A stretch of DNA of 8,401 bases from contig CAMJAG010000046.1 in assembly GCA_946403545.1 (NCBI GenBank), positions 1-8,401 of the forward strand. Direction: 5' to 3'. Positions 6,891 to 8,401 of the stretch are shown here, piece after piece (the stretch's first letter is position 1; every line of letters starts with the position of its first letter). The position numbers and the translations under genes are program-made. This DNA is from an uncultured Caryophanales bacterium. Its GTDB lineage: Bacteria; Bacillota_I; Bacilli_A; RFN20; CAG-826. Under the pieces are notes generated by a model that did no database searches, was not told the origin of the DNA, and worked only from the letters and a program-made list of their open reading frames with translations.

Positions 6891-6914
6891 GATTGTTTTT
6901 AGACGTTTTAAGCG

Positions 6915-7127
6915 TTATTGTTGCTTCATGCTTTTCATGATTTCACGAACTTGTTTTTCGCTTGGTGTTCTACCCATTTGTTTGAACATAACACGAATCA
7001 TTTTTTCGTTAATTGGAGGATTCTTTTCAAGTTGTTTCTTGAAGAAGTATCTAGCTCCGAAGAAGCCACCAGCTAAGCCGAGAATAATACAACCAATAGC
7101 GACTAATAATACTTGCCACCACTCCAT
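6915..7127 (-). CDS. yneF: UPF0154 (YneF-like) small single-span membrane protein
   Basis: 70 residues. One N-terminal transmembrane helix (about 5-28, with a glycine-rich LGLAGGFFGARYF end) is followed by a cationic cytoplasmic tail containing KNPPINEKMIRVMFKQMGRTPSEKQVREIMKSM. The KNPPINE and MGRxPSxKQ segments are the signature of the UPF0154/YneF family, common in Firmicutes and Mollicutes; its function is unknown to me. Length matches the family. AGGAGG (7136-7141) sits 8 bases before the ATG and confirms the start. It follows efp by 19 bases and is probably co-transcribed with it, ending at the bidirectional terminator. Confidence 0.9.
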   Translation of the reverse strand: MEWWQVLLVAIGCIILGLAGGFFGARYFFKKQLEKNPPINEKMIRVMFKQMGRTPSEKQVREIMKSMKQQ

Positions 7128-7135
7128 TGTTATAT

Positions 7136-7141
7136 CCTCCT
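7136..7141 (-). promoter_or_regulatory. Ribosome binding site of yneF
   Basis: Consensus AGGAGG on the minus strand in the 19-base gap between the efp stop and the yneF ATG. It gives the small gene strong independent initiation within the operon. Confidence 0.85.
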
Positions 7142-7146
7142 AAAGA

Positions 7147-7704
7147 CTAAGCTCTGCCGTCGTATTCGCCGTTATCTGTTCTAACAGATACGACTTCACC
7201 ATTTTCAATGAATAATGGAACTCTGACTTTTAAACCTGTTTCTAAGACAGCATCTTTCATTGCTTTGTTAACTGTGTCACCACGAACTGCTGGATCACAT
7301 TCAACGATTTTAAGAGCGACTTTAGCAGGTAAGTTGATACCTAAGATTTCGTTTTCGTAGGAAGTAATTTCTACTAATTCTTCACCTTTAAGGAATTGAG
7401 ATTCCCAAGTTAATCTATCTTTAGAAATTTCGATTTGTTCGTATGTTTCTTGATCCATGAATACTAAGAAATCGCCTGTGTCATAAAGATATTGCATTTG
7501 TCTTTTATCAAGTCTAATTGATTCAATCATGTAACCGGAGTTACGTGCCATTTCGTTGATAGCGCCTGTTCTTAAGTTTTTAACTTTAACCTTAGCGACC
7601 ATCTTTCTCATAGCGGTTTTATTAAGTAAAATATCGAGAACTTGATAAATGTTTCCTTCTTCTAAGAAGTAGTTTCCTGGTCTTAATTCTGTAACATTAA
7701 CCAT
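7147..7704 (-). CDS. efp: Translation elongation factor P
   Basis: 185 residues, usual EF-P length. EF-P binds between the ribosomal P and E sites and relieves stalling at polyproline. The N-terminal KOW-like domain begins VTELRPGNYF. The OB domains include RLDKRQMQYLYDTGDFLVFMDQETYEQ (about 69-95) and the C-terminal GDTVNKAMKDAVLETGLKVRVPLF with ending TDNGEYDGRA. The loop that holds the modified residue is atypical. From RPG (8-10) to TG (46-47) it aligns with E. coli EF-P from memory without gaps, placing Met32 at the position of E. coli Lys34, and TAMR where PGKG is usual. Known lysine or arginine tip modifications therefore should not apply, unless neighbouring Arg33 or Lys34 substitutes. 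AAAGGA lies 11 bases upstream. First gene of an operon with yneF; UAG stop. Confidence 0.94.
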   Translation of the reverse strand: MVNVTELRPGNYFLEEGNIYQVLDILLNKTAMRKMVAKVKVKNLRTGAINEMARNSGYMIESIRLDKRQMQYLYDTGDFLVFMDQETYEQIEISKDRLTWESQFLKGEELVEITSYENEILGINLPAKVALKIVECDPAVRGDTVNKAMKDAVLETGLKVRVPLFIENGEVVSVRTDNGEYDGRA

Positions 7705-7738
7705 ATTTGTTTGATTCCTTTCTTAAATTGCCGAAATT

Positions 7739-7766
7739 ATTATATCAAATATTAATAATTTGACAA
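7739..7766 (-). promoter_or_regulatory. Probable sigma-A promoter of efp-yneF
   Basis: On the minus strand TTGTCA (7761-7766), 16-base spacer and TATAAT (7739-7744), with about 30 bases of leader before the efp ATG. The spacer contains the dyad TCAAAT-N7-ATTTGA (7745-7763), which could bind a regulator or merely reflect AT-richness. Confidence 0.7.
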
Positions 7767-7794
7767 ATTGTTATTTAACCTAATCTAACAAAAG

Positions 7795-7808
7795 AGATAC
7801 TAGTATCT
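7795..7808. promoter_or_regulatory. 14-bp perfect palindrome between efp and the divergent small membrane protein gene
   Basis: AGATACTAGTATCT is perfectly self-complementary. It lies upstream of both promoters, about 30 bases beyond the efp -35 and about 20 before the proposed -35 of the divergent gene. This is a plausible operator position; no matching regulator is known. Confidence 0.45.
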
Positions 7809-7827
7809 AGTTTTCTTGCAATAATTC

Positions 7828-7856
7828 TTCAATTTATAGATGAAGAAATATATAAT
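7828..7856 (+). promoter_or_regulatory. Possible promoter of the small membrane protein gene
   Basis: TTCAAT (7828-7833, weak -35), 17-base spacer, perfect TATAAT (7851-7856). The predicted start near 7863 falls on the dyad TTGATT-A-AATCAA (7864-7876). The leader of about 23 bases has no Shine-Dalgarno sequence. Confidence 0.5.
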
Positions 7857-7885
7857 AAAGCAGTTGATTAAATCAAAACTTTTTT

Positions 7886-8284
7886 ATGAATGAAATGATC
7901 CTTGGAATTATATACATAGTATTAAGTCCACTATGGTTAATACTTCTCATTGTAGTGCTCGTTCCGTTTATCGATTATTTAAGAAAATTAATTAAAGATC
8001 GAAAATACAAAATCAAAGGAACTAGCAATAAAAATACGGCAAAGTATGCAACTTTAACTTGTGTCTTTGGACTTGCTATTATCGCAGTATTACTGGTACC
8101 CAATCTCATCTATACCGCTCAAGTAACTAGAATAAAGGCTGAACAAAAGAAGGCGTGCCCTTGTGGACAGACATTAAAACATGGGTGCGTGCCTTGCAGT
8201 GGGTCTGTACCTACAAAATCTAAAACTACAAAAAGCAATTCTGAATATATTAGTTATTATGATAGTTCGGAAACAAATGAATAA
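7886..8284 (+). CDS. Two-TM membrane protein with C-terminal four-cysteine motif, function unknown
   Basis: 132 residues; I do not recognise a family. Two hydrophobic segments lie at about 5-30 and 55-76. The loop between them (31-54) is strongly basic, so the positive-inside rule suggests it is cytoplasmic and that both termini face outward. The C-terminal tail holds Cys91, Cys93, Cys101 and Cys104 (CxC-x7-CxxC), followed by a Ser/Thr/Lys-rich end with tyrosines. The cysteines could bind a metal or form disulfides; this is inference. No Shine-Dalgarno precedes either ATG (7886 or in-frame 7895), so the exact start is uncertain. The DNA encoding the cysteines is much richer in G and C than the rest of the gene. 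It is divergent from efp and ends in a terminator shared with the next gene. A low-complexity tail and AT-rich codons elsewhere fit a lineage-specific gene. Confidence 0.75.
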   Translation: MNEMILGIIYIVLSPLWLILLIVVLVPFIDYLRKLIKDRKYKIKGTSNKNTAKYATLTCVFGLAIIAVLLVPNLIYTAQVTRIKAEQKKACPCGQTLKHGCVPCSGSVPTKSKTTKSNSEYISYYDSSETNE

Positions 8285-8310
8285 AAAAACGAAATTTATT
8301 TGCGTTTTTT
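8284..8310. terminator. Bidirectional intrinsic terminator
   Basis: AAAAAACG (8284-8289 plus CG 8290-8291) pairs with CGTTTTTT (8303-8310), and AAA/TTT inside can extend the stem past a bulged G. It follows the small membrane protein stop directly and lies 17 bases after the stop of the convergent MBL gene. The A-run and T-run supply a U-tract on either strand. Confidence 0.7.
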
Positions 8311-8327
8311 ATAGATGTATCTATAAG

Positions 8328-8401
8328 TTAATAAATATTCTTCTCGTTTTGAATTGTAGTGAATGGTCCATGACCTGGATACACTTTTGTGTCCTCAGGT
8401 A
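8328..8401 (-). CDS. MBL-fold metallo-hydrolase, C-terminal fragment (enters from right edge)
   Basis: Reading the minus strand from base 8399 gives 23 codons, PEDTKVYPGHGPFTTIQNEKNIY, ending in UAA at 8330-8328; bases 8400-8401 are the end of a codon that would be Leu if it starts with C or T. The PGHGPxTTIxxEK pattern is characteristic of the C-terminal end of metallo-beta-lactamase-fold hydrolases of the YcbL/glyoxalase-II-like group, where the histidine of GHG ligates metal. Substrate cannot be named. The family usually continues a few residues as NPYL or similar; here it ends at NIY, slightly short. Most of the gene lies outside the window. Confidence 0.85.
   Translation of the reverse strand, partial: PEDTKVYPGHGPFTTIQNEKNIY

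Noticed and set aside
6889..7143. Plus-strand open frame opposite yneF, and 6090-6281 opposite plsY
   Set aside because: Shadow frames; the opposite-strand genes have consensus ribosome binding sites and family signatures.
7840..7893. 17-codon frame MKKYIIKQLIKSKLFYE whose stop overlaps the 7886 start (ATGAATGA)
   Set aside because: A leader-peptide idea, but it has no ribosome binding site, and the best promoter -10 (7851-7856) lies inside it, so it would not be fully transcribed.

Overview
The window is an AT-rich stretch of bacterial chromosome carrying conserved housekeeping genes. Low GC, strong AGGAGG-type ribosome binding sites and Firmicutes-type ParE/ParC, YqeG/YqeH and a UPF0154 (YneF-like) protein point to the Bacillota, probably a derived Bacilli/Erysipelotrichia lineage related to Mollicutes. 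The lineage is inferred. All genes read through with UGG tryptophan codons and no in-frame UGA. The eight visible stop codons are UAA (six) or UAG (two), so the Mycoplasma UGA=Trp code is not needed here.

Layout from left to right. Positions 1-1210 (minus strand) hold yqeG followed by the first 231 codons of yqeH, which runs off the left edge. The two genes overlap by 26 bp and form an operon for a HAD phosphatase and a ribosome-assembly GTPase. Positions 1211-1366 are intergenic and hold the yqeG promoter, a parC terminator and an 11-bp tandem repeat array. Positions 1367-5941 (minus) are the parE-parC operon encoding topoisomerase IV. Divergent from it, plsY (6040-6789, plus) encodes the acyl-phosphate glycerol-3-phosphate acyltransferase of phospholipid synthesis; plsY beside parE is a familiar Firmicutes arrangement. 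A bidirectional terminator separates plsY from the convergent efp-yneF pair (7704 to 6915, minus). A small two-TM, cysteine-containing membrane protein of unknown function (7886-8284, plus) is divergent from efp. A last terminator separates it from the C-terminal end of an MBL-fold hydrolase (8328-8401, minus, entering from the right edge). No gene-free stretch exceeds 300 bases; the longest is 7705-7885.

No mobile element, CRISPR array, phage gene, tRNA or rRNA was seen. I found no convincing new multi-gene system. The points most worth checking are: (1) two 3-unit tandem arrays with an exact 11-nt period (core TTAGTA) on the sense strand just after the parC and plsY stop codons; (2) an EF-P whose normally modified loop-tip lysine aligns without gaps to Met32; (3) a possible near-leaderless yqeG mRNA; (4) a sliding-clamp-like motif at the extreme C-terminus of ParC; and (5) the Cys-rich membrane protein with an unusual upstream region.
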